Assembly (NCBI GenBank): GCA_963807305.1
Contig: CAWEBN010000016.1
Coordinates: forward strand, 69,356-133,355
DNA from: JAOPZW01 sp963807305
Lineage (GTDB): Bacteria; Actinomycetota; Thermoleophilia; Solirubrobacterales; Solirubrobacteraceae
DNA length: 64,000 nt
Direction of reading: 5' to 3'
In this document: piece by piece, positions 9,205-16,944 of the stretch
Layout of the letters: every line of letters begins with the position of its first letter
Position numbering within the stretch: position 1 is the first letter of the stretch
Made by a program: the position numbers and the translations under genes
The notes under the pieces: generated by a model
What the model was told of the DNA's origin: nothing
What the model saw: the letters and a program-made list of their open reading frames with translations, nothing else
Databases searched by the model: none

Positions 9205-9642
9205 CTAGACGAGCTCTTCGTCGCGCGCGTCGTCGTGGCGCTGCATCCAGCCGAGGCCGAGGCGCCGGGCCTCGTCGGCCTTGCGCCCGCGCACGAGCGT
9301 CTGGTGCTGGGCGATCGCGCCGGCCAGGTCCGCCTCGGGGCTCTCGGCGAGGATCGAGGCGATGAGGTGCGCCTCGAGGGCTCTCAGCTCGCGCGCCGTC
9401 GCCGTGCGGGCCCGTTTGGCGCGGGCGAAGCGGTCCCAGGCGCGGGCGAAGGAGATGAAGCTCGTGCGCCCGCCGCAGCGGTGAGCGGCGAGCATCGGGC
9501 ACACGCCGCCGGCCCGGTCGGAGTACGCGCCGACGATGATCTCGTGCGAGCGGATCCCGGTCAGCATCGCCTCGCGCGTGCGCAAGGGCAGGCAGTCGAT
9601 CGCCAGGCGCAGGTCTTCGACAGATGAACGCGTGCGTCCCAT
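9205..9642 (-). CDS. Conserved-looking protein of unknown function
   Basis: 145 residues from ATG 9642. A short helical N-terminus (SSVEDLRLAIDCLPLRTREAML) resembles the start of region-4-type helices, but no helix-turn-helix can be assigned. The middle holds two cysteines (GGVCPMLAAHRCGG), and the C-terminal half is strongly helical and charged (ARTATARELRALEAHLIASIL...). It is preceded by a divergent LLM-oxidoreductase gene 79 bases away. I do not recognise the family. It reads as a real gene because codon choice and hydrophobic spacing match its neighbours. Confidence 0.6.
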   Translation of the reverse strand: MGRTRSSVEDLRLAIDCLPLRTREAMLTGIRSHEIIVGAYSDRAGGVCPMLAAHRCGGRTSFISFARAWDRFARAKRARTATARELRALEAHLIASILAESPEADLAGAIAQHQTLVRGRKADEARRLGLGWMQRHDDARDEELV

Positions 9643-9721
9643 AGGCTTGCCGGCCTCGGAGCGTACGCCTTCGCGCTCGACATGAACAGCAGCATTCCTG
9701 TCCACTGAAAGGACGGTTGCA

Positions 9722-10759
9722 TTGAAGCTCGGCGTGCACGTCGGATATTGGGGCATGGGCCTCACCCGCGAGGACCAGCTCGCAATCGTCCAGGAGGCCG
9801 AGCGCCTGGGCTACGACAGCGTCTGGACGGCCGAGGCCTACGGCTCGGACGCGGCGACGATCCTCGGCTGGATCGCCGGGCAGACGACGAAGATCCGGAT
9901 GGGGTCGGCCATCTTCCAGATGCCCGGGCGCTCGCCGGCGATGACGGCGATGACGGCCGCGACGCTCGACCAGCTCTCGGACGGGCGGATGGTCCTCGGC
10001 ATCGGGTCCTCGGGGCCGCAGGTGGCCGAGGGCTGGCACGGCCAGCGCTTCGGACGACAGATCCAGCGCACACGGGAGTACGTCGCCGTGGTGCGCCAGG
10101 CGCTGTCGCGCGAGCGCCTGGAGTTCCACGGCGAGACGATCGAGCTGCCGCTGCCCGACGGCCCCGGCAAGGCGCTCAAGCTCACGATCGCGCCGGTGCA
10201 GGACTCGATCCCGATCTACCTGGCCGCCATCGGCCCGAACAACACGCGCCTGGCGGGCGAGATCGCCGACGGCTGGATCCCGACGCTCTTCTCCCCCGAG
10301 CACGTCGCCGAGTTCCGGCCCCTGCTCGAGGAGGGCGCCGCGCGCGTCGGGCGCTCGCTCGACGGCTTCGACATCGCGCCCACGGTGCAGGTCTTCGTCA
10401 CCGACGACCTCGCGGGCGCCCGCGATGCGATGCGGCCGTTCATCGCGCTGTACGTCGGCGGGATGGGCTCGCGCGAGCAGAACTTCTACAACCAGCTCGT
10501 GCAGCGCTACGGCTTCGAGGACGCCGCCCGCGAGGTCCAGGACCTGTACCTGGAGGGCAAGCGCGAGGAGGCGATGGCGGCGCTGCCCGACGAGCTCATC
10601 GACATGGTGGCGCTCGCGGGGCCGCCCGACCACGTGCGCGAGCGCCTGGCCGTCTATCGCGACGCGGGCGTCGGCACGCTGGGCATCACTCCGATGGCGT
10701 GGGATCGCGAGGGGCGCCTCGAGCAGCTGCGGCTCGTCGCGGAGCTTGCCGGCGCCTGA
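9722..10759 (+). CDS. LLM-class F420-dependent oxidoreductase
   Basis: 345 residues with a luciferase-like TIM barrel. The typical opening strand MKLGVHVGYWG, VWTAEAY, the TLDQLSDGRMVLGIGSSGP segment and the QRTREYVAVVRQAL helix are all present. The C-terminal DHVRERLAVYRDAGVGTLGI matches actinobacterial F420-dependent LLM enzymes, which pass hydride between F420H2 and an unidentified substrate. The start is a TTG at 9722 preceded by GAAAGGACGG, a good ribosome binding site about eight bases upstream. The next gene, a glycosyltransferase, overlaps its 3' end, so the two are co-transcribed and may act in one pathway. FMN as cofactor cannot be excluded. Confidence 0.9.
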   Translation: MKLGVHVGYWGMGLTREDQLAIVQEAERLGYDSVWTAEAYGSDAATILGWIAGQTTKIRMGSAIFQMPGRSPAMTAMTAATLDQLSDGRMVLGIGSSGPQVAEGWHGQRFGRQIQRTREYVAVVRQALSRERLEFHGETIELPLPDGPGKALKLTIAPVQDSIPIYLAAIGPNNTRLAGEIADGWIPTLFSPEHVAEFRPLLEEGAARVGRSLDGFDIAPTVQVFVTDDLAGARDAMRPFIALYVGGMGSREQNFYNQLVQRYGFEDAAREVQDLYLEGKREEAMAALPDELIDMVALAGPPDHVRERLAVYRDAGVGTLGITPMAWDREGRLEQLRLVAELAGA

Positions 10760-11948
10760 CCGTCCGCTGCGGCTGCTCCTGGGCGCCTTCGGCGACCCGG
10801 GTCACGCGTTTCCGTTCATCGCGCTGGGCGGGGCCCTTGCCGCGCGCGGGCACGAGGTGGTGCTGCAGACCTGGACGCGCTGGGAGGACGACGTGCGCGC
10901 CGCGGGAATGCGCTTCGAGCCGGCGCCGGAGTACCACGTCTTCCCCACGCTCGAACGGCCGCTGAAGCCCTATGAGGCCGTGGTACGTGCGACGGGGCAG
11001 ACGCGGCCTCTGGTGGCGTCGCTGCGCCCGGACGTCGTGGTCGCGGACATCCTGACCCTGGCGCCGGCGCTGGCGGCCGAGCTCGAGGGCGTGCCGGTGG
11101 CGACGGTCATCCCCCATCTCGATCCGCGCACCGAGCGCGGCTGGCCGCCGTTCTCGATCGGGGCGCGGATCCCGCGGACGGTGGCCGGCCGGGGCTGGTG
11201 GAGCGGGCTGTCGCGGCTGACCGACGCCGGGCTCGAGCGCGGGCGCCGCGAGCTCAACGAGACCCGGCGGCGGCTGGGCCTCGGGCCGCTGGCGCGGGTG
11301 CACGGCGGGATCTCGTCGGAGCTGGCGCTGGTGGCGACCTTCCCGGCGCTCGAGTACCCGCGCGCGGCCGCGCTGCCGGCGACGCACACCGTCGGTCCGC
11401 TGCTGTGGGAGCCGCCGGCCGAGGACGTCGCGCTGCCGCCGGGCGACGACCCGCTGGTGCTCGTGGCGCCGTCGACGTCGCAGGACCCATCGCACCAGTT
11501 GCTGCGCGCGACCCTGCGCGGGCTCGCCGGCGCCCCGGTGCGGGTGCTCGCCGCCTGGAACGGCCGGCCGCTGGGCGAACCCATCGACGTGCCGCAGAAC
11601 GCGCGCCTGGTCGACTGGCTCTCCTACTCGCGGGTCATGCCGTCCTGCGACGTCGTCGTCTGCCACGGCGGGCACGGGACGCTCGCGCGAGCGCTGGCCA
11701 GCGGCTGCGCGGTCGTCATCGTCCCCGCCGCGGGCGACATGAACGAGAGCGCCGCCCGCATCGACTGGGCCGGCGTCGGCGTCCGGGTCCCCCGCCGCCT
11801 CTGCGCCCCCGGTCCGGTGCGCCTGGCGGTCGAGCGCGCGCTGGCCGAGCCGCAGATACGCGAGCGCGCGGGCGAGCTGGCCGCATGGTGGCGCTCGCAC
11901 GACCCGCCCGCCCGGGCCTCGGAGCTGATCGAGGACCTCGCGGGCTGA
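10746..11948 (+). CDS. MGT/UGT-type glycosyltransferase (GT1 family)
   Basis: About 400 residues with a GT-B fold. The N-terminal half carries the acceptor side (LLLGAFGDPGHAFPFIALGGALAARGHEVVL). The C-terminal half carries the sugar-nucleotide site: LVDWLSYSRVMPSCDVVVCHGGHGTLARALASGCAVVIVPAAGDMNESAARIDWAGVGVRV. Its CHGGHGT and GDMNESAARI stretches correspond to the glycosyltransferase signature of MurG-like and natural-product UGTs. It probably glycosylates a small molecule or lipid. There is no ATG; I placed the start at TTG 10746, which has GGAG just upstream and overlaps the stop of the oxidoreductase by 14 bases, a sign of translational coupling. The exact start is uncertain. Confidence 0.85.
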   Translation: MPAPDRPLRLLLGAFGDPGHAFPFIALGGALAARGHEVVLQTWTRWEDDVRAAGMRFEPAPEYHVFPTLERPLKPYEAVVRATGQTRPLVASLRPDVVVADILTLAPALAAELEGVPVATVIPHLDPRTERGWPPFSIGARIPRTVAGRGWWSGLSRLTDAGLERGRRELNETRRRLGLGPLARVHGGISSELALVATFPALEYPRAAALPATHTVGPLLWEPPAEDVALPPGDDPLVLVAPSTSQDPSHQLLRATLRGLAGAPVRVLAAWNGRPLGEPIDVPQNARLVDWLSYSRVMPSCDVVVCHGGHGTLARALASGCAVVIVPAAGDMNESAARIDWAGVGVRVPRRLCAPGPVRLAVERALAEPQIRERAGELAAWWRSHDPPARASELIEDLAG

Positions 11949-12078
11949 CGGCCACCGGCCGGCTCATCGCCCGCATGCGGCCGGCGGGGCGCTGCGTCGA
12001 CCGCCGTCTGGCGCAGGGGTTGGTCGCGCGGTGCAAGATCGACAGGCGGAGCGTCCGGCTGCACTGACCCGTCCGATG

Positions 12079-12096
12079 TACGAACTAGTGTTCGTA
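12079..12096. promoter_or_regulatory. LexA-type SOS box on the HNH endonuclease gene
   Basis: TACGAAC-tagt-GTTCGTA is a perfect dyad that contains CGAAC-N4-GTTCG, the LexA operator consensus of Gram-positive bacteria and actinobacteria. Its last base is the A of the endonuclease ATG. Bound repressor would cover the start and any nearby promoter. No other exact CGAAC-N4-GTTCG was noticed in the window. Confidence 0.75.
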
Positions 12097-12809
12097 TGGT
12101 GGAGCGCGACTGGTTGGCGGAGCGATTGGAGGCCGGAGCGTCGATCGAGACGATCGCACGCGAGGTAGGCCGCGACCCCTCCACCGTCTCGTACTGGGTC
12201 CGTAAGCACGGCCTCACGTCCTCACATGCCGTGCGCCACGCCGCGCGCGGGCCCATCGAGCCCGAGTTGCTGGGCGAGATCGTCAGCTGCGAGCTCTCGA
12301 TCCGCGATATGGCGGAGGTCCTGGACCGAAGCCCCACCGCCGTCCGGCACTGGTTGCACCGACACGGGATGGAGACCGCCCGCATGAAGCGTGAGCGTCT
12401 CGGCAAAGCCGCGCTCGCCTCAGGGCACGCCATTGCAGACCTGCCGTGCCCACGCCACGGACTGACGCGTCATGTGCGGCGCGAAAGCGGCTTTCGGTGC
12501 GCCCGATGTCGCGTCGAACAAGTCGCAGACAAACGACGTCGCATCAAGCGACAGCTCGTGGGCGAGGCCGGAGGACGGTGCGAGCTGTGCGGCTACGACC
12601 GGTGCCTTGGGGCGCTGCAGTTCCACCACGTCGACCGCACCATGAAGCGCTTCGCGATCAGTGGTGAGGGAGTCACACGCGCTCTCTCGAAGGCACGCGA
12701 GGAGGCATCGAAATGCGTGCTGCTGTGCGCCAACTGCCATGCCGAGGTGGAGGGCGGGCTCGCTCAACTTCCCCTAAGATCGGCCGATCGTCCCGTTTAT
12801 CCTGCGTAG
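12096..12809 (+). CDS. HNH endonuclease with N-terminal helix-turn-helix repeats
   Basis: 237 residues. The N-terminal half holds two helix-turn-helix-like units: LEAGASIETIAREVGRDPSTVSYWVRKHGL (about 8-38) and LSIRDMAEVLDRSPTAVRHWLHRHGM (about 65-92). A zinc-binding pair follows (CPRH ... CARCR, about 116-140). The C-terminal domain is HNH: CELCGYDRCLGALQFHHVDR, then LLCANCHAEVEGG, which supplies the His-Asn-His core and a structural zinc site. A sequence-directed DNA nickase or endonuclease is the likely activity. The ATG at 12096 has no ribosome binding site and touches a perfect SOS box, so transcription is probably leaderless and DNA-damage-induced. It ends 13 bases before tRNA-Asn. Confidence 0.85.
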   Translation: MVERDWLAERLEAGASIETIAREVGRDPSTVSYWVRKHGLTSSHAVRHAARGPIEPELLGEIVSCELSIRDMAEVLDRSPTAVRHWLHRHGMETARMKRERLGKAALASGHAIADLPCPRHGLTRHVRRESGFRCARCRVEQVADKRRRIKRQLVGEAGGRCELCGYDRCLGALQFHHVDRTMKRFAISGEGVTRALSKAREEASKCVLLCANCHAEVEGGLAQLPLRSADRPVYPA

Positions 12810-12822
12810 CGCAGGACTGCGG

Positions 12823-12896
12823 TCCGGGGTAGCTCAATCAGGCAGAGCATTCGACTGTTAATCGAAGGGTTGTGGGTTCGAGTCCCACCCCCGGAG
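12823..12896 (+). tRNA. tRNA-Asn (anticodon GTT)
   Basis: The 74-base cloverleaf has acceptor arm TCCGGGG/CCCCGGA with discriminator G, D arm GCTC...GAGC, anticodon stem TTCGA/TCGAA with loop CTGTTAA (GTT at 12857-12859), variable loop GGGTT and T arm GTGGG-TTCGAGT-CCCAC. CCA is not encoded. Cognate codon AAC is the dominant Asn codon in the neighbouring genes. Confidence 0.97.
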
Positions 12897-12988
12897 CTCC
12901 AGCGCAGCGCGTCGCCGCAGCGATCGCCCGAGGCTCGACCGAGGCGCCGCCGTATAGGGCGACGCCTCGATGACGCCCGTCGGCAGCG

Positions 12989-13486
12989 TCAGCCCGGCAG
13001 GGGCGCGCCGGTCTCCAGCAGCGTCTTGAGATCGCTGAGGACCCAGCTCCACCCGCCGCCGGCGTCGGCGATCTCGCCGGCGAGGTAGGCCGCCGTGGTC
13101 GGGGCGTTCTCGAGCTCGTGGGTCACCGTCAGCTTCGAGGCGCCTCCCGGCCCCTCGTCGATCTCGAACGTGACGCGCGTGGGACCCTCGGAGGCGATCT
13201 GCTCGTCCCAGAGGAAGCGCCAGGTCTGGACGAGCCGGCGGGGCGGGTCGGCCTCGATGACCTCGCCGTCGACGAGCTGCTCGGCCATGCCCATCGCCCG
13301 CATCTCGTCGCTCGCGACGGATCGGTACGCACCGCCCGGGCGCAGGTCGTACTCCGAGCGTGCCCGGTAGCCGTACTTCTCCGTCCACTCGGGCCGGGTG
13401 ATGGCGTCCCAGATCGCCTGGGGCGTCGCGTTGATGAACACCTGGTAGACCTGGGTCGTCACGCCGGTCTCGGTCATCGTCGTCAT
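12989..13486 (-). CDS. SRPBCC (AHSA1/START-like) domain protein
   Basis: 165 residues forming one SRPBCC hydrophobic-pocket fold. It has the AHSA1 signature: QVFINATPQAIWDAITRPEWTEKYGY near the N-terminus, LRPGGAYR in the middle, PRRLVQTWRFLW, and a C-terminal long helix ending GGWSWVLSDLKTLLETG. Its ATG overlaps the stop of the upstream ArsR gene by four bases (ATGA), so both are made from one transcript. ArsR-SRPBCC pairs are common in actinobacteria, but the ligand is not known. A second such pair with reversed gene order lies at 48 kb. Confidence 0.88.
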   Translation of the reverse strand: MTTMTETGVTTQVYQVFINATPQAIWDAITRPEWTEKYGYRARSEYDLRPGGAYRSVASDEMRAMGMAEQLVDGEVIEADPPRRLVQTWRFLWDEQIASEGPTRVTFEIDEGPGGASKLTVTHELENAPTTAAYLAGEIADAGGGWSWVLSDLKTLLETGAPLPG

Positions 13487-13806
13487 GCCGTTCCTTCCAG
13501 TTCGCTCTTGAGGTTGGTGAGCGCCGATACCTGGCGCTCGGTGTACTTGTCGATCCAGCGGTCGTGGATCTGGCGGATCGGGACCGGGTTGAGGAAGTGC
13601 AGCTTCTCCCGGCCCGAGCGCCGGACGACGACGAGCCCCGCGTCCTCGAGGACGCGCAGGTGCTTCATCACGCCGAAGCGCGTCATCTCGAGCTCGGACT
13701 CGAGCTCCGTCAGCGTGCGGCCGTCACGCGTGAAGAGCCGGTCGAGCAGGAAGCGGCGCGTTGGATCGGCGAGCGCCTTGAACACGCGATCGTCGTCGTC
13801 GGCCAT
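13483..13806 (-). CDS. ArsR-family transcriptional regulator
   Basis: 107 residues from ATG 13806; a longer start at 13836 adds ten poorly coding residues. A winged helix-turn-helix fills most of the protein: VFKALADPTRRFLLDRLFTRDGRTLTELESELEMTRFGVMKHLRVLEDAGLVVVRRSGREKLHFLN. The ArsR metal box (ELCVCDL-type) is absent, so this is the non-metal subgroup that usually pairs with SRPBCC proteins. It is first in a two-gene operon, and a perfect inverted repeat at 13821-13836 just upstream suggests autoregulation. Confidence 0.9.
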   Translation of the reverse strand: MADDDDRVFKALADPTRRFLLDRLFTRDGRTLTELESELEMTRFGVMKHLRVLEDAGLVVVRRSGREKLHFLNPVPIRQIHDRWIDKYTERQVSALTNLKSELEGTA

Positions 13807-13820
13807 GGCGGAGAGAATAC

Positions 13821-13836
13821 GTGACCTTTTGGTCAC
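13821..13836. promoter_or_regulatory. Inverted repeat upstream of arsR, candidate operator
   Basis: GTGACC-tttt-GGTCAC is a perfect 6-bp dyad 15 bases upstream of the ArsR start and 63 bases upstream of the divergent LLM gene. Its position and symmetry suit a dimeric winged-helix regulator, and it could control both directions. The TTTT spacer between GC arms could also be read as a small hairpin, but no transcript end is expected here. Confidence 0.45.
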
Positions 13837-13898
13837 ATGTCAACCGCGGATAGTCTGCGGCCCGTCCGAAGCCGCCAAGCGATGTCGGGAGGCAGCAC

Positions 13899-14924
13899 AT
13901 GAAGTTCGGGGTCTTCGATCACATCGACGAGGGCGGACTTCCGGTCGGCCGGCAGTTCGAGGAGCGCCTCGCGCTCATCGAGCGCTACGAGCACGCCGGC
14001 TTCCACGCCTACCACCTGGCCGAGCACCACGGCACGCCGCTCGGGCACGGACCCTCGCCGAGCGTCTTCCTCGCCGCCGCGACCCAGCGCACGACGACGC
14101 TGCGCCTCGGCCCGCTCGTCTACTGCCTGCCGCTCTACCACCCGCTGCGGCTCATCGATGAGGTCTGCATGCTCGACCAGCTCAGCGACGGCCGCCTGCA
14201 GCTCGGCGTGGGCGCCGGCGTATCGCCCATCGAGGTCGGATTCTTCGGCGTCGACTGGGACAGCCGCCGCGAGCGCTTCGACGAGACCTTCGAGATCCTG
14301 CTCAAGGGCCTCGCCACCGACGAGCTGACCCACCACGGACCCGAGCACCGCTACGACGCGGTGCCGATCGTCCTCTCCCCCGTCCAGCGCCCGCACCCGC
14401 CGCTCTGGTTCGGCATCTCGCGGCCCGAGCGCGCCGACTGGGCCGCCGACCACGAGGTGAACGTCGTCGCCCTGCTCCCTGCCGGGATGGTCCGGCCGAT
14501 CACCGACGCCTACCGGGCGGCCTGGGAGGCCCGCGGCCGTGCTCCGCAGGACATCCCGTTCATGGGCGTGTCGCGGTTGATCGTGGTGGCCGAGACCGAC
14601 GACGAGGCGATGGGCGTTGCGCGGCGCGCCTACCGCCGGTGGTTCGAGAGCATCAACCTGCTGTGGCGCAAGTACGACGTCCCGTCCCCCCTCGACGGCG
14701 TGCTGCCCGAGGACTTCGCCGACTGGCACGCCGCCGGCGCCGGCTTCGCGGGCACGCCCGCCAAGGCGATCGAGTACGTCGCCGCCCAGGAGGAGGAGGC
14801 GGGGATCAACTACTTCTGCGCCGACCTCGTCTTCGGCGACATCACGTTCGAGGAGGCGTCGCGCACGGTCGAGCTCTTCGAGAGCGAGATCATCCCCGCG
14901 TTCGACCCGGTCGCCGCGAAGTAG
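13899..14924 (+). CDS. LLM-class flavin-dependent oxidoreductase
   Basis: 341 residues with a luciferase-like barrel of the FMN-linked alkanal monooxygenase group. Landmarks are MKFGVFDHID, the YEHAGFHAYHLAEHHGTP segment with the paired histidines of this subgroup, LRLGPLVYCLPLYHPLRLIDEVCMLDQLSDGRLQLGVGAGVSP, and a C-terminal helix region ending with GDITFEEASRTVELFESEIIPAF. The ATG at 13899 follows GGGAGG by eight bases. Divergent from the ArsR/SRPBCC operon, so it may be under that regulator. It shares only the fold with the oxidoreductase at 9.7 kb. Substrate unknown. Confidence 0.9.
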   Translation: MKFGVFDHIDEGGLPVGRQFEERLALIERYEHAGFHAYHLAEHHGTPLGHGPSPSVFLAAATQRTTTLRLGPLVYCLPLYHPLRLIDEVCMLDQLSDGRLQLGVGAGVSPIEVGFFGVDWDSRRERFDETFEILLKGLATDELTHHGPEHRYDAVPIVLSPVQRPHPPLWFGISRPERADWAADHEVNVVALLPAGMVRPITDAYRAAWEARGRAPQDIPFMGVSRLIVVAETDDEAMGVARRAYRRWFESINLLWRKYDVPSPLDGVLPEDFADWHAAGAGFAGTPAKAIEYVAAQEEEAGINYFCADLVFGDITFEEASRTVELFESEIIPAFDPVAAK

Positions 14925-14959
14925 CGGGGGCCGCGGAGCGGCGGGGGCCGCGGCGCGCC

Positions 14960-16765
14960 TCAGTCTGTCGCGTGCGTCTCCTCGATCGCCCGCGCGATGG
15001 CCCCGTCGCGGCGGCGCTCGAGCTCCTGTCGCAGGGCGACGAGGCGGCCGACGTCGCCCGCGGCCGCGGCCTTCGCAACCTCGATCTCGCGCTTGACGCG
15101 CTGGACCTCGAGGCTCAGGCGCTCGCCCTCGACGGCCGCCTCGGAGTTGCGCATACCGCCCGAGAGCACCGTGAGGGCGGCGATGAGCCGCGCCAGCTCG
15201 TCGTCGTCCTCGGGCAGCGCCGAGCCGCCGCCCGCCAGCTGCGCGAGCACGTGCGCCGCCGCGCGGCGCGTCAGATCGCTCGAGAACTCGGCCGCGAGGT
15301 CCATCTCGGCCAGCGCCGCGCGCCCGGCGACCGGGGACGCCAGGCACTGAGCGAGGAACGAGCGCTCGGCGCGCCCCGCGGCGTCGAGCGCCGGCTGAGG
15401 CCGCGCCGGTGGGCGCTGCGACGCGCCGTTGCCGCCGGACCCGGCCTGCTCCGAGGCCGGCCGCGAACCCTGCGCCAGCCACGAGGCCACGAGCGCAGGC
15501 GCAAGCTCGGTGCGGTCGGCCACGAGACCGATGAGCTCCTCGCGCATCGCGCTGGCGGGGATGTCGCGGAACACCGGGCGCAGCGCCGCGATGACCGCGT
15601 CCTTGCCCTCGGCGCGCGACAGGTCCGCGCCGGCCAGCTCACGCTCCACGCGGAAGCGGACGAACGGGACGGACGCGTCGACGCGATCGGCCATCGCCCG
15701 CGCGCCCTCGGCCGCAACGAGGTCCGCGGGATCGCTCCCCACAGGGAGGGGCACGACGCGCAGCGTGAGGTTGCGCCGCGCCGCGACGCGCGCCCCCCGC
15801 AGCATCGCCTCCTGCCCCGCCGCGTCGGCGTCGAGCGCCAGCAGGACCGTCGGCGCCAGCCGCGCGAGCTCGCCGACCTGCTCATCGGTCAGCGCGGTCC
15901 CCATCAGCCCCACGGTGTGGCGGAGCCCGGCCTGGTGCATCGCGATGACGTCGGTGTAGCCCTCGGCGACGACGACCTCGCCGGCCTTGGCCGCCTGGGT
16001 CCGCGCGATGTCCGCGCCGAAGAGATGGCGCCCCTTGTGGTAGACGACGCCGTCGGAGGAGTTGAGGTACTTGGGCTTCTGGTCGGCGCCCATCGCCCGC
16101 GCACCGAAGCCGAGCACGCGCCCACGCTGGTCGCACAGCGGGAACATGATCCGCCGGCGAAAGCGGTCGTAGGTGCGCCCCTCCTTCTGGGAGCGCGACG
16201 CGAGGCCGGCCGCCACGAGCTCGCGGTCCGTGAAGCCGTTGCGCCGCGAGGCCACGAGCACCTTGTCCCACGCGCTCGGCGCGTAGCCGACGCGGAACTC
16301 GCGCAGCGCGCCCTCGTCGAGCCCGCGCCCGGCGAGGTACTCGCGGGCGTGCGAGGCCTCCTCGGAGTCCCAGAGGTAGCGCACGTAGAAGGCGGCCGTG
16401 CGCTCGAGCAGCTCCAGCAACCGCTCGCGCTCGGCGCGCCGCTGGGCCGCCGCCGGATCCTCCTCCACGAGCTCGAGCGCGACGCCGTAGCGATCGCCCA
16501 GGTACTCGAGCGCGCCCGCGAAGCCGACGCCCTCGGTCTCCTGGACGAACTTGAAGGCATCGCCGCCCTGACCGCAGCCGAAGCAGTAGTAGAGCTTCTC
16601 GGCCGGGTTGATGCCGAACGACGGCGTGCGCTCGTCATGGAAGGGGCAGAGCCCCTCGAAGCGATTGACGCCGGCCCGCCGCAGCTCGACGCGCGAGCCG
16701 ACGAGATCGACCATGTCGACCGCGTCGCGGACCCGGTCGCGGGAGTCGTCGGTGTAGCGCGCCAC
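14960..16765 (-). CDS. dnaG: DNA primase
   Basis: Synthesises RNA primers at the replication fork. 601 residues in the standard order: a CHC2-type zinc-binding domain (CPFHDERTPSF ... YYCFGCGQGGD, about 40-65), the catalytic core (about 120-420) with FPLCDQRGRVLGFGARAM, a Toprim segment with the acidic motifs EGYTD and ALDADAAG, and a C-terminal helical region that should contact DnaB helicase. The length is normal. ATG at 16765. dgt lies upstream on the same strand, separated by 179 bases that contain a strong hairpin, so dnaG probably has its own promoter. Confidence 0.97.
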   Translation of the reverse strand: MARYTDDSRDRVRDAVDMVDLVGSRVELRRAGVNRFEGLCPFHDERTPSFGINPAEKLYYCFGCGQGGDAFKFVQETEGVGFAGALEYLGDRYGVALELVEEDPAAAQRRAERERLLELLERTAAFYVRYLWDSEEASHAREYLAGRGLDEGALREFRVGYAPSAWDKVLVASRRNGFTDRELVAAGLASRSQKEGRTYDRFRRRIMFPLCDQRGRVLGFGARAMGADQKPKYLNSSDGVVYHKGRHLFGADIARTQAAKAGEVVVAEGYTDVIAMHQAGLRHTVGLMGTALTDEQVGELARLAPTVLLALDADAAGQEAMLRGARVAARRNLTLRVVPLPVGSDPADLVAAEGARAMADRVDASVPFVRFRVERELAGADLSRAEGKDAVIAALRPVFRDIPASAMREELIGLVADRTELAPALVASWLAQGSRPASEQAGSGGNGASQRPPARPQPALDAAGRAERSFLAQCLASPVAGRAALAEMDLAAEFSSDLTRRAAAHVLAQLAGGGSALPEDDDELARLIAALTVLSGGMRNSEAAVEGERLSLEVQRVKREIEVAKAAAAGDVGRLVALRQELERRRDGAIARAIEETHATD

Positions 16766-16844
16766 TGCCGGTCCAGCCTAGATGGTTGATTCCCCGACCC
16801 TCGCACTCGCCTGTACGCGTTCCGCGGCGCCGGATCGCCACCCA

Positions 16845-16882
16845 GCGAAGGGGGCCGGGCAACCAGCCCGCCTCCCCTTCGC
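16845..16882 (-). terminator. Hairpin between dgt and dnaG, possible terminator
   Basis: GCGAAGGGG (16845-16853) pairs perfectly with CCCCTTCGC (16874-16882), with a further GGGC/GCCC inner stem. It lies just past the dgt stop on the minus strand. No run of T follows, as is usual for high-GC actinobacterial terminators, so function is inferred from position and stability. The rest of the 179-base gap shows no gene. Confidence 0.5.
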
Positions 16883-16944
16883 CGTGCGGCGCCCGGCATC
16901 CACGGCCCCCGCACATGCGAGCACGATGGCCGCGGAACCAATCA

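Noticed and set aside
12823..12988. tRNA-Asn considered as an integration (att) site
   Set aside because: No second copy of the tRNA 3' end and no integrase next to it were found in the window.
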